Shown piece by piece: positions 16,834-28,320 of a DNA stretch of 33,258 nt. This DNA is from Actinomycetes bacterium (GTDB lineage: Bacteria; Actinomycetota; Acidimicrobiia; Acidimicrobiales; Ilumatobacteraceae). The DNA is taken from assembly GCA_025356335.1 (NCBI GenBank), contig JANXUF010000034.1, forward strand, positions 1 to 33,258. Direction: 5' to 3'. The notes beneath the pieces are model-generated. The model saw nothing but the letters and a program-made list of their open reading frames with translations, searched no databases and had not been told where the DNA came from. A program made the position numbers and the translations under genes. The first letter of the stretch is position 1; the number at the start of each line of letters is the position of its first letter.

Positions 16834-18254
16834 TGCCGATTCCGACCAAACGACTGGCGGCGGTCGTCGCGGTCTTGGCCCTGATCGCCTTTGCCGTCCC
16901 GACAAAATCGTGGATGCTGTTCTGGTCGGTGTGCAGCCTGGCGCTGGTGCTCTTCCTGCTCGACGTCGCCATCGGCGCTTCACCGAAGCATTCGATCGAA
17001 GTCGAGCGGCGGCTGCCTGCGGGCGTGACGGTCGGCGAGACGGTGTCGGTCGAGTGGGTGGTGCGAAACACGACGGGCAGGCCGTTGCGGGTGACGATCG
17101 CCGATCAACTGTGGCCGAGCTTCCGACCCTCGCGCCGTCGTGTACGTCTGAGCCTCGGCGGTCACACCCGCTCGACCGTTTCGGCGCAACTCTCGCCGAC
17201 GCGGCGCGGCCGTTTCCCCGTCGAGGAGCTGACGGTGCGCGTCGAGAGCCCGCTCGGGTTCGCAGCCCGCCAGCACACCCGTGTGATCCCCGATGCGTTA
17301 CGGGTGTTCCCGGCGTTCCGCAGCAAGGAGCAGGCCGAACTTCGGATGCGCAGAGCGCAGTTGATCAACGTCGGGCTGCGATCGGCGCGTGGCCGCGGCG
17401 GTGGTACCGAGTTCGAGCAACTGCGTGAGTACACGCCGGACGACGACGTCCGCAGGGTCGATTGGGCGGCGACCGCCCGGGCGACGAAGCCGATCGTGCG
17501 GACGTATCGAGCCGAGCGCAATCAGACGATCATCGTGCTGCTCGACAACGGCCGCCTGATGGCCGGCACCGTCGGCGGAGTGCCACGGGTCGAGTACGCG
17601 ATGGACGCCGTGATGGCGCTGACCGCCGTCGCCACGCATGTCGGTGACCGCGTCGGCATCATCGCCTTCGACCGCCAGGTCAGGGCGACAGTACCTCCAG
17701 GCGTCGGGCGGTCGCAGTTGAGCAGGATCACCGAGGCGATGTACCGGCTCGAACCCGAGTTCGCCGAGAGCGACTACGCCGGTGTCTTCGCCTATGCCGC
17801 TGCGCGGTTCCGCCGCAGGGTGATGTTCGTACTGCTGACCGATCTCGTCGAAGCAACGATCGAGGAATCGATCGCTCCGGCACTGCCGGTGCTCGGACGT
17901 CAGCACCTGATCGTCGTCGCCGCCATCTTCGACCCGGAGGTCAGGGCTTGGGCAGCAGGGTCGCAGCTTTCGACGCCGAGCTCGTCGATGGGGACCCATG
18001 TCGCCTCGTCGACGTCATCCCTGTCCGCCAACCCCGGCGCCTCGTCGTCCTCTTCATCGTCGTCACCGTTCGGGCTCGACGAGGTCGCCGGTGCATTTCG
18101 CCAGGCGGCGGCGATCGGCGCCCTCGAACAGCGTCGCCGGACCGTCTCCAGGCTGCGATCCACTGCTGCGGCAGTGCTCGACTGCGATCCTGCCAGCCTC
18201 GCACCGGAACTGGTCGACGCCTACCTCGAATTCAAGGCCACCGGCTCGCTGTAA
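16833..18254 (+). CDS. DUF58 domain protein (vWA-like) of the MoxR system
   Basis: The product is 473 aa. Two N-terminal membrane helices (about 8-24 and 28-47) are followed by a beta domain (60-150) resembling a transglutaminase-cluster fold. The DUF58 core is EFEQLREYTPDDDVRRVDW (193-211). A vWA-like domain comes next, with strand IIVLLDNGRLM (MIDAS-like Asp238) and VGIIAFDRQV. An unusual Ser-rich stretch (about 378-411, including eight consecutive Ser) interrupts the C-terminal part before FGLDEVAGAF. Its start overlaps the stop of the 71-aa gene. DUF58 proteins are usual MoxR partners, and this one is the last gene of the operon before a hairpin. Confidence 0.92.
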   Translation: MPIPTKRLAAVVAVLALIAFAVPTKSWMLFWSVCSLALVLFLLDVAIGASPKHSIEVERRLPAGVTVGETVSVEWVVRNTTGRPLRVTIADQLWPSFRPSRRRVRLSLGGHTRSTVSAQLSPTRRGRFPVEELTVRVESPLGFAARQHTRVIPDALRVFPAFRSKEQAELRMRRAQLINVGLRSARGRGGGTEFEQLREYTPDDDVRRVDWAATARATKPIVRTYRAERNQTIIVLLDNGRLMAGTVGGVPRVEYAMDAVMALTAVATHVGDRVGIIAFDRQVRATVPPGVGRSQLSRITEAMYRLEPEFAESDYAGVFAYAAARFRRRVMFVLLTDLVEATIEESIAPALPVLGRQHLIVVAAIFDPEVRAWAAGSQLSTPSSSMGTHVASSTSSLSANPGASSSSSSSSPFGLDEVAGAFRQAAAIGALEQRRRTVSRLRSTAAAVLDCDPASLAPELVDAYLEFKATGSL

Positions 18255-18281
18255 CCGACGCCACCACCTGCCGAGGCACCG

Positions 18282-18304
18282 GATATCGCAGTCGCTGCGA
18301 GATC
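18282..18304. terminator. Hairpin between convergent DUF58 and SpoIIM-like genes
   Basis: TCGCAG-TCG-CTGCGA is a perfect 6-bp stem, extended by GAT/ATC after one mismatch. It lies 28 nt after the DUF58 stop and 37 nt from the stop of the opposing gene. There is no T-run, but the site suits a shared bidirectional terminator. Confidence 0.45.
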
Positions 18305-18340
18305 TCGTGACTCGGGTCGGTGCAGAACTGCGGGTTGACG

Positions 18341-19336
18341 TCAGATGGAGGTGATCGGGGCGAGGCGGAGCTCTTCTCGTTCCGCCCGTGGCCCGAGGAC
18401 GAGGACGGAACCCCAGAACACGGTGAACGCCAGCACACCGATGCCGACGCGGATCGGGGTCGGCCATCCGCTACCGGTCACGAATCCCTCGATCAACGCA
18501 GCGACGGCGAACGCGCCGACGAGGCCGACGAGGATCGCACCGGTGCGGCGGCCTTCCTCGGCGATGGCGGTCATCCGCCGCCGGTCGCCAGGGTCGATGA
18601 CCGTCCAGCCGATGCGCAGTCCGGCGGCGCCGGCGACGATCACGGCTGACAGTTCGAGCAGCCCGTGCGGCAGGATCAGACCCCAGAACTGTTGCCATCG
18701 CCCGACGTGGGTGAACAGCCCGCCGGCGATGCCGCCGTTGGCGCCGTTGTAGATCAACAGCAGCACGGTGAGGACGCAGAGGAAGATCCCGGTGACGAAG
18801 GCGAGTACGGCCACTCTGACGTTGTTGAAGAAGACCTCCGACGTGAAATCCTCCGCAGGTTGCGAGCGGTAGTAGTCCTGGAACTCGTTGTCGACGTAGG
18901 CGGCCGTGGCTGCTTTGTCACCGACTCCGGAGAATGCCGCCGGCGACTTTGCGACCCAGATCTGCAGCGCCGCCCACGGCAGCACGGTCAGCAACGCGGC
19001 GACGACGACGAACCGCCGGATGTGCCAGACGGCGCCAGGGAACGAGTGCGTGAGGAACCGGATGATGGCGTTGCCGGAGGACGAAGATGGTGCCCGCTGC
19101 CCATGGAGCACACCGTTGGCGGCGGCAACGGACATCGTCAGCCGGGACAGCAGCGCCTGCTCAGAGCCATAGGTCGAACGCGCATAGGCGAGATGCGACG
19201 ACGTCGACTGGTAGAGGTGCAGCAGTTCGTCGAGGTCGGCCGGTGCGAGGTGGCGCGGGCGTCTGGCGACCTTCGTCAATACATCGAGTCGCTGCCATCC
19301 GAGTTGATGTTCCACGACGAACGCGTCGACATCCAT
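18341..19336 (-). CDS. Stage II sporulation protein M-like membrane protein
   Basis: This 331-aa SpoIIM-family (DUF95) membrane protein belongs to the version found in non-sporulating actinobacteria next to RDD and MoxR genes. The cytosolic N-terminus (LAPADLDELLHLYQSTSSHLAYARS) is followed by about five hydrophobic segments, including VVVAALLTVLPWAAL and AVLAFVTGIFLCVLTVLLLIY. The family hallmark LPHGLLELSAVIVAGAAGL is near the C-terminal third. ATG 19336 starts the conserved N-terminus, with TACCGT 9 nt upstream. It is divergent from the RDD gene across 125 nt. Sporulation itself is not implied; a membrane-remodelling role is only inferred. Confidence 0.88.
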   Translation of the reverse strand: MDVDAFVVEHQLGWQRLDVLTKVARRPRHLAPADLDELLHLYQSTSSHLAYARSTYGSEQALLSRLTMSVAAANGVLHGQRAPSSSSGNAIIRFLTHSFPGAVWHIRRFVVVAALLTVLPWAALQIWVAKSPAAFSGVGDKAATAAYVDNEFQDYYRSQPAEDFTSEVFFNNVRVAVLAFVTGIFLCVLTVLLLIYNGANGGIAGGLFTHVGRWQQFWGLILPHGLLELSAVIVAGAAGLRIGWTVIDPGDRRRMTAIAEEGRRTGAILVGLVGAFAVAALIEGFVTGSGWPTPIRVGIGVLAFTVFWGSVLVLGPRAEREELRLAPITSI

Positions 19337-19345
19337 ACCGTGCGT

Positions 19346-19351
19346 ACGGTA
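19346..19351 (-). promoter_or_regulatory. Putative -10 box of SpoIIM-like gene (TACCGT)
   Basis: TACCGT on the minus strand ends 9 nt before the ATG at 19336, with no Shine-Dalgarno between. It faces the RDD promoter across the divergent gap. Confidence 0.4.
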
Positions 19352-19446
19352 TAGCGAAATCCAACGGACGAGCGTGTCGCCATCGGAGCAGACCGGACGG
19401 TGTCGAGAGAACGACGGGACGCTCGCAGCGGTACCGGTGGAGGCCG

Positions 19447-19452
19447 TACGGT
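19447..19452 (+). promoter_or_regulatory. Putative -10 box of RDD gene (TACGGT)
   Basis: TACGGT ends 9 nt before ATG 19462. A GGAGGGG run (19455-19461) follows it directly, so the transcript could be near-leaderless from the ATG or use the G-run as ribosome site for GTG 19468. Confidence 0.4.
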
Positions 19453-19461
19453 GTGGAGGGG

Positions 19462-20235
19462 ATGGACGTGACCGAGGTGCAGCGATCGGGGATCATCGTG
19501 ACGCCGGAGGCGGTGGTCATCGACCTCGACACCGGCGGGATCGCCACGCGGTTGTTGGAGGGGATCATCGATCTGCTCGTGCGTGGCGGGATCTTCCTCG
19601 TCAGCGCCTTGTTCGTCGCCGCCGCCCACGTCGGTCATCAGACGATCGTGCTGTCGGTGCTCGTGTTCGTCGTCACCCTCGGGTACCCGATCGTCTGTGA
19701 GTCGGTGCTACGCGGCCGCACGATCGGCAAGATGGCGACGGGACTGCGGGTGGTCACGACCGACGGAGCGCCGATCCAGTTCCGCCACGCCGCGTTGCGC
19801 GGAATGGGGGGCCTCGTCGATTTCTTCCTCCCTGGATTCGGTCTGACCGGTCTGCTGTGCATCTGGTCCACACAGCGCAATCAGCGCGTCGGCGACATGC
19901 TCGCCGGGACGATCGTGGTGCGCGACCGCCCGCTCGAATGGGCTGCCAACGCCTTCTGGTTCGCGCCGCCGTACGGATTCGAGCGCTACGCCGAGACGAT
20001 CGATCCGACGGCGATGCGGGTCGACGACTACACGCTGGCACGCTCGTTTCTGCTGCGAAACCGCCAGATGACCGAATCATCGCGCCGGGCCCTCGGTACG
20101 AAGATCGCCACTGGCCTCGCCGTCCGCCTCGGCCACGATGTTCCCTCGCAGGTCTCAGCGGAGACGTTCATCGTCTGTGCACTGGCCCGTTACCAGCGCC
20201 GCAATCACGCCGCCGGCCGGCTCGGTTACCGATAG
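19462..20235 (+). CDS. RDD family membrane protein
   Basis: The product is 257 aa. The RDD domain (about 10-150) has the charged first helix RLLEGIIDLLVRGG, then VFVVTLGYPIVCESVLRGRTIGKMATGLRVV and TQRNQRVGDMLAGTIVV, with three or four hydrophobic segments. The C-terminal 100 residues (WFAPPYGFERYAETIDPTAMRVDDYTLARSFLLR) match the extension found on RDD proteins paired with SpoIIM in actinobacteria. ATG 19462 is given. GTG 19468, two codons later, is better spaced from GGAGGGG. It is divergent from the SpoIIM-like gene. RDD proteins are proposed transporters or membrane organisers; the substrate is unknown. Confidence 0.86.
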   Translation: MDVTEVQRSGIIVTPEAVVIDLDTGGIATRLLEGIIDLLVRGGIFLVSALFVAAAHVGHQTIVLSVLVFVVTLGYPIVCESVLRGRTIGKMATGLRVVTTDGAPIQFRHAALRGMGGLVDFFLPGFGLTGLLCIWSTQRNQRVGDMLAGTIVVRDRPLEWAANAFWFAPPYGFERYAETIDPTAMRVDDYTLARSFLLRNRQMTESSRRALGTKIATGLAVRLGHDVPSQVSAETFIVCALARYQRRNHAAGRLGYR

Positions 20236-20285
20236 CCGCAGGACCTGCGCCGGTCCTGTCGGACCCGGCCGTCGAGGTCAGCAGA

Positions 20286-20291
20286 TAGCGT
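20286..20291 (+). promoter_or_regulatory. Putative -10 box of cysteine desulfurase gene (TAGCGT)
   Basis: TAGCGT ends 6 nt before the GTG at 20298, so transcription should start at the GTG itself. No Shine-Dalgarno is present. Confidence 0.5.
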
Positions 20292-20297
20292 GGGTGC

Positions 20298-21518
20298 GTG
20301 GCTGAGACACCGATCACCTATCTCGATCATGCTGCCACCACGCCCATGCGGCCGGAAGCGGTGCAGGCGATGCTGCCGTTCTTCTCCGAGCGTTTCGCCA
20401 ATCCATCGGGGTCGCATCGCGCCTCTCGCGACGCCATGCTGGCGATCGACGACGCTCGCGAGATCGTTGCCGACTGCCTCGGCGTCAAGGCCGGAGAGAT
20501 CATCTTCACGGGCTGCGGAACGGAATCCGACAACACGGCGATCCTCGGCCCGACCCGCTCAGCGGGTGGCACGGCCGTCTGCCCGGCCAGCGAGCACCAC
20601 GCGATCCTCCACCCGGTCGAGCACATCGGCGGGCGGATCATCGGCGTCGACGAGCAGTGTCAGGTGCGGATGGATGAACTCGGCGCAGCACTCGATCCGG
20701 CGCACGGGGATCAGGTTCGTGTCGTCAGCGTGATGGCGGCGAACAACGAGGTCGGCACGATCCAGCCGCTGGCAGCGATCAGCACGCTGGTGAGGCGGCT
20801 CGCACCTGCGGCGGTGCTGCATACCGACGCAGTCCAGGCTGCGGCGTGGCTCGACCTTGCGGCGATCACGCCACTCGTCGACATGATGTCGCTGTCGGGT
20901 CACAAATTCGGCGGCCCGAAGGGCGTCGGCGTCCTATGGAGCCGCGACGGTCAGCGGTTCGAGCCGCTGCTGCTCGGCGGTGGCCAGGAACGCGATCGTC
21001 GCAGCGGGACACACAACGTTGCCGGCATCGTCGCCTTCGCCGAAGCGCTCCGACTGACGGTCGCCGAGCGGGAATCGACGAATGTCCGTGTCACGATGCT
21101 CCGCAATCGACTGGTCGACGGCCTGCTGGCGATGTCTCCATGTGTCGTCGAAACCGTGTCTCGCGACGTCAAGCTGCCTGGCTCTGCGCACGTGATGTTC
21201 GAGGGTTTGGAGAACGAATCGTTGTTGTTCCTGCTCGACCAGGAGGGCATCTGCGCGTCTGCGGCGTCAGCCTGTGCGAGCGGGGCGATGGAGCCGTCGC
21301 ACGTGTTGGCGGCAATGGGCGTGCGGCGCGAGCTGGCCCACGGGGCGATCCGCTTCTCGCTCGGCCGGACGACGACCGATGCCGACATCGACCATCTCCT
21401 GTCGGTGATGCCGGCGATCCTCGATCGGCTCACCCCGACGGTCGAGGCGGCGAATATCGCAGCAGGTACGAGAACCTCCACCTCGACCACAACCAGGGCC
21501 GAGAAGGTGCTGTCGTGA
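20298..21518 (+). CDS. iscS: Cysteine desulfurase, IscS/NifS class V aminotransferase
   Basis: It takes sulfur from L-cysteine as an enzyme persulfide and leaves alanine, using PLP. The product is 406 aa. The N-terminus YLDHAATTPMRPEA is canonical. The PLP lysine is in LSGHKFGGPKG (Lys203). HTDAVQAA supplies the PLP-ring aspartate. The catalytic cysteine is in ASAASACASGAMEPS (Cys326). The C-terminal 25 residues are Thr/Ser-rich and look dispensable. Start GTG 20298 is six nt after a -10-like box. The stop overlaps the mnmA start (GTGA), which argues that this enzyme delivers sulfur for tRNA thiolation. It may also serve Fe-S assembly; no iscU or sufE is near. Confidence 0.94.
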   Translation: MAETPITYLDHAATTPMRPEAVQAMLPFFSERFANPSGSHRASRDAMLAIDDAREIVADCLGVKAGEIIFTGCGTESDNTAILGPTRSAGGTAVCPASEHHAILHPVEHIGGRIIGVDEQCQVRMDELGAALDPAHGDQVRVVSVMAANNEVGTIQPLAAISTLVRRLAPAAVLHTDAVQAAAWLDLAAITPLVDMMSLSGHKFGGPKGVGVLWSRDGQRFEPLLLGGGQERDRRSGTHNVAGIVAFAEALRLTVAERESTNVRVTMLRNRLVDGLLAMSPCVVETVSRDVKLPGSAHVMFEGLENESLLFLLDQEGICASAASACASGAMEPSHVLAAMGVRRELAHGAIRFSLGRTTTDADIDHLLSVMPAILDRLTPTVEAANIAAGTRTSTSTTTRAEKVLS

Positions 21519-22549
21519 AGGTGCTGCTGGCGATGAGCGGCGGCGTCGATTCGTCGGTCGCCGGAGCGGTCCTCCTGGACGAGGGTCACGAGGTCGTCGG
21601 CGTGACGATGAAGTTGTGGGGTGGCGAGAGCGACACGGGTTGCTGCTCGGTGTCCGATGTCGACGACGCCAGGCGGGTCGCCCAGCAACTCGGTATCGAT
21701 CATCTGGTGTTCAACTTCACCGAGGATTTCAACACGCATGTCGTCGATCCGTACGTGCAGGCGCACACCGTCGGGGTGACACCCAATCCGTGTATCGAAT
21801 GCAACCGTCACCTGAAGTTCGCCAGACTGAGCGAACGGGCGACGACGCTCGGCTTCGACGCTGTCGCCACCGGTCACCACACGCGTATCGGCACCGACGC
21901 CGCCGGGGTCAGGCGGATCGCGCGCGGCGCCGATCCTGCCAAGGATCAGAGCTATGTCGTGCACATGCTCGACCAGCGCGAACTCGCCCGCACGATGTTC
22001 CCGATCGGCGGCATGACAAAGGCCGATGTCCGTGCGCGTGCTGCGCAGATCGGCCTGCGTACCGCTGCCAAGCCGGACAGTCAGGACGTCTGCTTCATCG
22101 GGGCGACGACCGGTCGCCAGGTCTTTCTCGGCTCGCGTATCCCGTTCAGGTCGGCGGTCGTTCGTGACCTCGACGGTTTCGAGATCGGCAGCGTCGGTGC
22201 TGTCGAACTCGTCACCATCGGTCAGCGGCGCGGCCTCGACCTCGGCGGAGCGGTCGGCCGTCGATACGTCGTCGATGTCGATCCGGTCGGTGGCGTCGTC
22301 ACCGTCGGCAACGACGCGGACCTCTACGTCGGTTCGTTGCAGGTGAGCAACGTGACGTGGGGAGACGCCCCGATCGAGGGTGACGTGCTCGTGCAGTGCA
22401 GCGCCCACGGCGACCCGCACGCTGCCAACCTCGACGCCGACGGTCTGCTGCACTGGCAGGAGCCGCAGCGCCGGATCTCACCGGGCCAGAGCGTGGTGTT
22501 CTACGACCTCACCGACACGTTCGTGCTCGGCGGGGGCATCGCCGCCTGA
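21515..22549 (+). CDS. mnmA: tRNA-specific 2-thiouridylase
   Basis: It thiolates U34 of Lys, Glu and Gln tRNAs at position 2 using ATP and a persulfide sulfur. The product is 344 aa. The PP-loop ATP site is LLAMSGGVDSSVA near the N-terminus, followed by VGVTMKLWGG. The two catalytic cysteines are Cys93 (NPCIECNRHLKF) and Cys193 (SQDVCFIG). The tRNA-binding segment includes ATGHHTRI and KDQSYVVHML. The C-terminal beta-barrel has TIGQRRGL. The GTG start overlaps the desulfurase stop by the GTGA arrangement. It ends 12 nt before the stop of the opposing membrane-protein gene. Confidence 0.95.
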   Translation: MKVLLAMSGGVDSSVAGAVLLDEGHEVVGVTMKLWGGESDTGCCSVSDVDDARRVAQQLGIDHLVFNFTEDFNTHVVDPYVQAHTVGVTPNPCIECNRHLKFARLSERATTLGFDAVATGHHTRIGTDAAGVRRIARGADPAKDQSYVVHMLDQRELARTMFPIGGMTKADVRARAAQIGLRTAAKPDSQDVCFIGATTGRQVFLGSRIPFRSAVVRDLDGFEIGSVGAVELVTIGQRRGLDLGGAVGRRYVVDVDPVGGVVTVGNDADLYVGSLQVSNVTWGDAPIEGDVLVQCSAHGDPHAANLDADGLLHWQEPQRRISPGQSVVFYDLTDTFVLGGGIAA

Positions 22550-22561
22550 AGAAATCCGGAC

Positions 22562-23464
22562 TCAGATGATCGGCAGCGTGCGGCGCGCCGATTCGGCGAG
22601 CGCCCTGCCTGGCCGGCTCGGGCTGATCATCACGCCGGTCGCATGGATCGCCCTACCATGGGGGTTCTTGTTGTCGGCGGCATAGACGAACGTTTCGCTC
22701 TCTGCCAACTGCAGTTCCAGTCGCGGTCCCGTCGTCCCACCGGTCAGATCTGCCGCACCACTGCCGACAGGTGCAAGGCCGACGCCGACGATCGCCGTGT
22801 TCAGCACCATCGCGGTTTCGGCGAGCACGAGTTGGTCGTGGATGACGACGCCGGACGGAACGAAGACGAGCCAACGGCGGGAGAAGCGGTGGAAGCTGGC
22901 GCGCAGCTGGCGCGAGGCGGCAACGCCGGCGACCGTCAGGACCCCGCCGGCGATCCACTGATGGGCGCCGACGAGGAGGAGTCCCGAGACGAGTGGACCG
23001 GCCGCTGCGATCCAACCGAGCGTCAGCGGCAGGATGAACTGAACGGGCAGCCGCAGCGGCAACCTCGTCTCGTCGCCGTATGCCGATTGCTGCACGAAAA
23101 TCCGCCCGAATTCACTGGAGAAACCGGTGACCAGGGCGATCGCCGCCAGCGCAACTGCGACGGCGGCGTGGACAGCCGTCGCCCCTGAGGCGGCGGCGAT
23201 GATGCAGACAGCGACTCCGACCGGAAGCAGCAGGCGGACGACGGTCAACGTCGCCGTGCTCGTGACCACCATGGCGACGAAGCAGACGGCGAACAGCGCC
23301 CACAGGGCAACGCCGGCGATCCAGCGGAGCAACGCCGTGCGACCGTTCAGGGCGTCGGAGAAGGCGCTGCCGCCGACGACCGCCAACAGCACCCACGCAA
23401 CCCTGCACGCCCACAGGATGACGATGTCGGTGCGGGTGAGCGAACGTGGCTGGTTGGACGGCAC
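22562..23464 (-). CDS. Uncharacterised membrane protein
   Basis: The product is 300 aa and I do not recognise a named family. Hydrophobic segments lie near residues 15-35, 46-70, 72-92, 96-114, 142-165 and 167-185. They are followed by a soluble C-terminal domain with FHRFSRRWLVFVPSGVVIHDQLVLAETAMV, a pattern like a membrane-bound PH-type domain. The final part (GPRLELQLAESETFVYAADNK) is beta-rich. Start GTG at 23462-23464 has no clear ribosome site. It is convergent with mnmA and divergent from the MetE-like gene. The position resembles conserved membrane genes near mnmA in other actinobacteria, from memory. Confidence 0.75.
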   Translation of the reverse strand: MPSNQPRSLTRTDIVILWACRVAWVLLAVVGGSAFSDALNGRTALLRWIAGVALWALFAVCFVAMVVTSTATLTVVRLLLPVGVAVCIIAAASGATAVHAAVAVALAAIALVTGFSSEFGRIFVQQSAYGDETRLPLRLPVQFILPLTLGWIAAAGPLVSGLLLVGAHQWIAGGVLTVAGVAASRQLRASFHRFSRRWLVFVPSGVVIHDQLVLAETAMVLNTAIVGVGLAPVGSGAADLTGGTTGPRLELQLAESETFVYAADNKNPHGRAIHATGVMISPSRPGRALAESARRTLPII

Positions 23465-23512
23465 ACCACACGACTCAACCAGGGAGCCTCCGACTCGCCA
23501 ACCTCACCGCTC

Positions 23513-23518
23513 TACTAT
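23513..23518 (+). promoter_or_regulatory. Putative -10 box of MetE-like gene (TACTAT)
   Basis: TACTAT lies 35 nt upstream of the GTG at 23554. Unlike most genes here, this one has room for a leader and a strong ribosome site. No convincing -35. Confidence 0.35.
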
Positions 23519-23541
23519 CAGACTTGTCCCGAGTCGTGCGG

Positions 23542-23548
23542 AAGGAGG
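23542..23548 (+). promoter_or_regulatory. Strong ribosome binding site AAGGAGG deciding the MetE-like start
   Basis: AAGGAGG ends 5 nt before GTG 23554. It fixes that GTG as the start rather than the in-frame upstream positions, and is the best Shine-Dalgarno sequence in the window. Confidence 0.8.
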
Positions 23549-23553
23549 ACGAC

Positions 23554-26729
<3,176 letters not shown>

Positions 26730-26751
26730 GCGGGGCGGCGTTCCGAACTCG

Positions 26752-27642
26752 TCAGTGACGCAGCAGCAGCCCGGTCCGTTGGACATCGCTGCCGAGTTGG
26801 GTGATCAGTTCGTCGACCGACGCGAAGCGCTGCTCGTGGCGCAGCCAGCGGCGGAAGCCGACCTGCAGACGGGTGCCGTAGATGTCGCCGTCGAAGTCCA
26901 GCAGGTGCGCCTCGACGAGCACCTTGCCGTCCTCTTCGACGGTCGGGCGCACGCCGATGTTCACGGCTGCACGCCGCTCCTCGCCGTCCTCCATCAGCGC
27001 GATCGCCGCATAGACGCCGTTCATCGGCACGAGGCGATGCTGCGGCAGTTCGAGATTCGCCGTCGGAAAGCCGATGGTCCTGCCGAGACCGCTGCCATAG
27101 ACGACCGTGCCGGACAACGTGAAGGTGCGGCCCAGCCAGTCGTTCGCCCGCGCGATGTCGCCGGCCGCCAGTGCCGTTCGAATGCGCGCGCTGCTGATCA
27201 GGCGACCGTCGGGATCGCTCCAGCGAGGCACCTCGACGACCCCGACATGGTGACGCTCGCATTCGTCGCGCAGATACGGATAGCGGGCGCTTGCTGGATC
27301 GTCCGGCAGGCACGACATGACGATCGTCTCGGGATGGAGGCGCTCGATGATCTCGGCGATCGCCAACGAACCGGCATCGCCAGATCCCGGGGCGTCGACC
27401 GTGACGGCAAGGGCCGAGGACACGCCGGAGGCCATCAACGCCCAGCACCGCTCGTCGATACCGTTCAACAACTGTCCGGCGGTGCCGTCGTCGAGCACGA
27501 CCCCGACGAGTGGATGGCCGAACCGCATGGCGAGTAGCGAAGCCTGGTGGACGAGGTGACGGTGGCCGATGTGGAACCCGTCGAACTCGCCGAGCACGAC
27601 GATCGGACGCCGCCGTCTCGTGGGATCGAAGATCGGCTGCAC
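26752..27642 (-). CDS. ribF: Bifunctional riboflavin kinase/FAD synthetase
   Basis: It phosphorylates riboflavin to FMN and adenylates FMN to FAD. The product is 296 aa, slightly short but complete. The N-terminal adenylyltransferase domain has the nucleotide-binding motif GEFDGFHIGHRHLV and the ISSARIRTALAAGDI loop. The C-terminal kinase domain has GRTIGFPTANLEL, NIGVRPTVEED and VEAHLLDFDGDIYG, the last carrying the catalytic Glu. The early segment (VVLDDGTAGQLLNG) differs from the common FxPHP motif, a mild oddity of the FAD-synthetase half. Start GTG 27642 is six nt downstream of a TAGTTT box. No truB or rpsO neighbour is present in the window. Confidence 0.93.
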   Translation of the reverse strand: MQPIFDPTRRRRPIVVLGEFDGFHIGHRHLVHQASLLAMRFGHPLVGVVLDDGTAGQLLNGIDERCWALMASGVSSALAVTVDAPGSGDAGSLAIAEIIERLHPETIVMSCLPDDPASARYPYLRDECERHHVGVVEVPRWSDPDGRLISSARIRTALAAGDIARANDWLGRTFTLSGTVVYGSGLGRTIGFPTANLELPQHRLVPMNGVYAAIALMEDGEERRAAVNIGVRPTVEEDGKVLVEAHLLDFDGDIYGTRLQVGFRRWLRHEQRFASVDELITQLGSDVQRTGLLLRH

Positions 27643-27648
27643 GAACCA

Positions 27649-27677
27649 AAACTACCGATTGTGAGGCGGTACGTCAG
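27649..27677 (-). promoter_or_regulatory. Promoter of ribF
   Basis: On the minus strand CTGACG (27672-27677, -35-like) and TAGTTT (27649-27654, -10) are separated by 17 nt. The -10 ends 6 nt before the GTG start, so the mRNA is predicted to be leaderless. Confidence 0.5.
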
Positions 27678-27716
27678 TGTTCCCGGTCCGAGTTCGTCGG
27701 TCGGAGTTTCGGTCGG

Positions 27717-28196
27717 TCAGGCCTCGACGATGAAGGTGTAGTCGAACGTCAGGTGGGTGTCCGGGGTGGCGATCTTCCAATACTCGACGCGCACGGTCTG
27801 CGTACCGGGGTTGAACTTGTCGATCGGCGCGCCTTCCTGCGGTTGATATGTAAGGGTCGAGTTGCCGGGATCGAACACCGTGTTCTTGCTCTTGCTGGCG
27901 CTCGTCGGCTGGCTGTTCAGCGGGTTGTCGGAGGCGGTGAGTTGGTCGACCGGGATGGCGACACCGTTGATGATCAGCTCGCCGGTGTATCCACTCGTCA
28001 GCTTGACCTGGATGCTCGCCTGTCGGAGCTGACGGCTGCCCGTCGTCGGGTCGATCACTTCGATACCGATCGGCAGCCCGGAGGCAGCTTTGCCGGTCAC
28101 TCCGTTCTTGACGGCCATGGCGATGAACAGGAAACCGACGGCGATGCCGACACTCAACAGGAATTGCACTCGGTCGAAGGGACGCCGCTTGGCCAT
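27717..28196 (-). CDS. Membrane-anchored small protein of unknown function
   Basis: The product is 159 aa and unrecognised. After a basic start (MAKRRPFDRVQ), one hydrophobic helix (about 11-29) could be a signal anchor. The remaining 125 residues look like an exported beta-sandwich (IGIEVIDPTTG, ASIQVKLTSGYTGELIINGV, VRVEYWKIATPDTHLTFDYTFIV). ATG 28196 is chosen because the anchor follows directly. The open frame to 28232 adds only a few residues without support. It is divergent from the PASTA pseudokinase gene across 161 nt and transcribed toward ribF, leaving 74 nt between. It might work at the same envelope site as the PASTA protein; this rests only on position. Confidence 0.75.
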   Translation of the reverse strand: MAKRRPFDRVQFLLSVGIAVGFLFIAMAVKNGVTGKAASGLPIGIEVIDPTTGSRQLRQASIQVKLTSGYTGELIINGVAIPVDQLTASDNPLNSQPTSASKSKNTVFDPGNSTLTYQPQEGAPIDKFNPGTQTVRVEYWKIATPDTHLTFDYTFIVEA

Positions 28197-28320
28197 ATCC
28201 CAGAGTCTCGCTGCTGAACGGCCGACTCGCACCGATTCGCGCAGGTGACAGTTGCACCATCCGCAGCTCCGCAGCTGTCCGCGGCTGTCGCCCGTCGCAA
28301 CCCGCAGGCGCGGGGTGCCA

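Noticed and set aside
20846..21514. Long in-frame extension upstream of mnmA
   Set aside because: It lies inside the cysteine desulfurase gene in another frame. The PP-loop starts right after GTG 21515.
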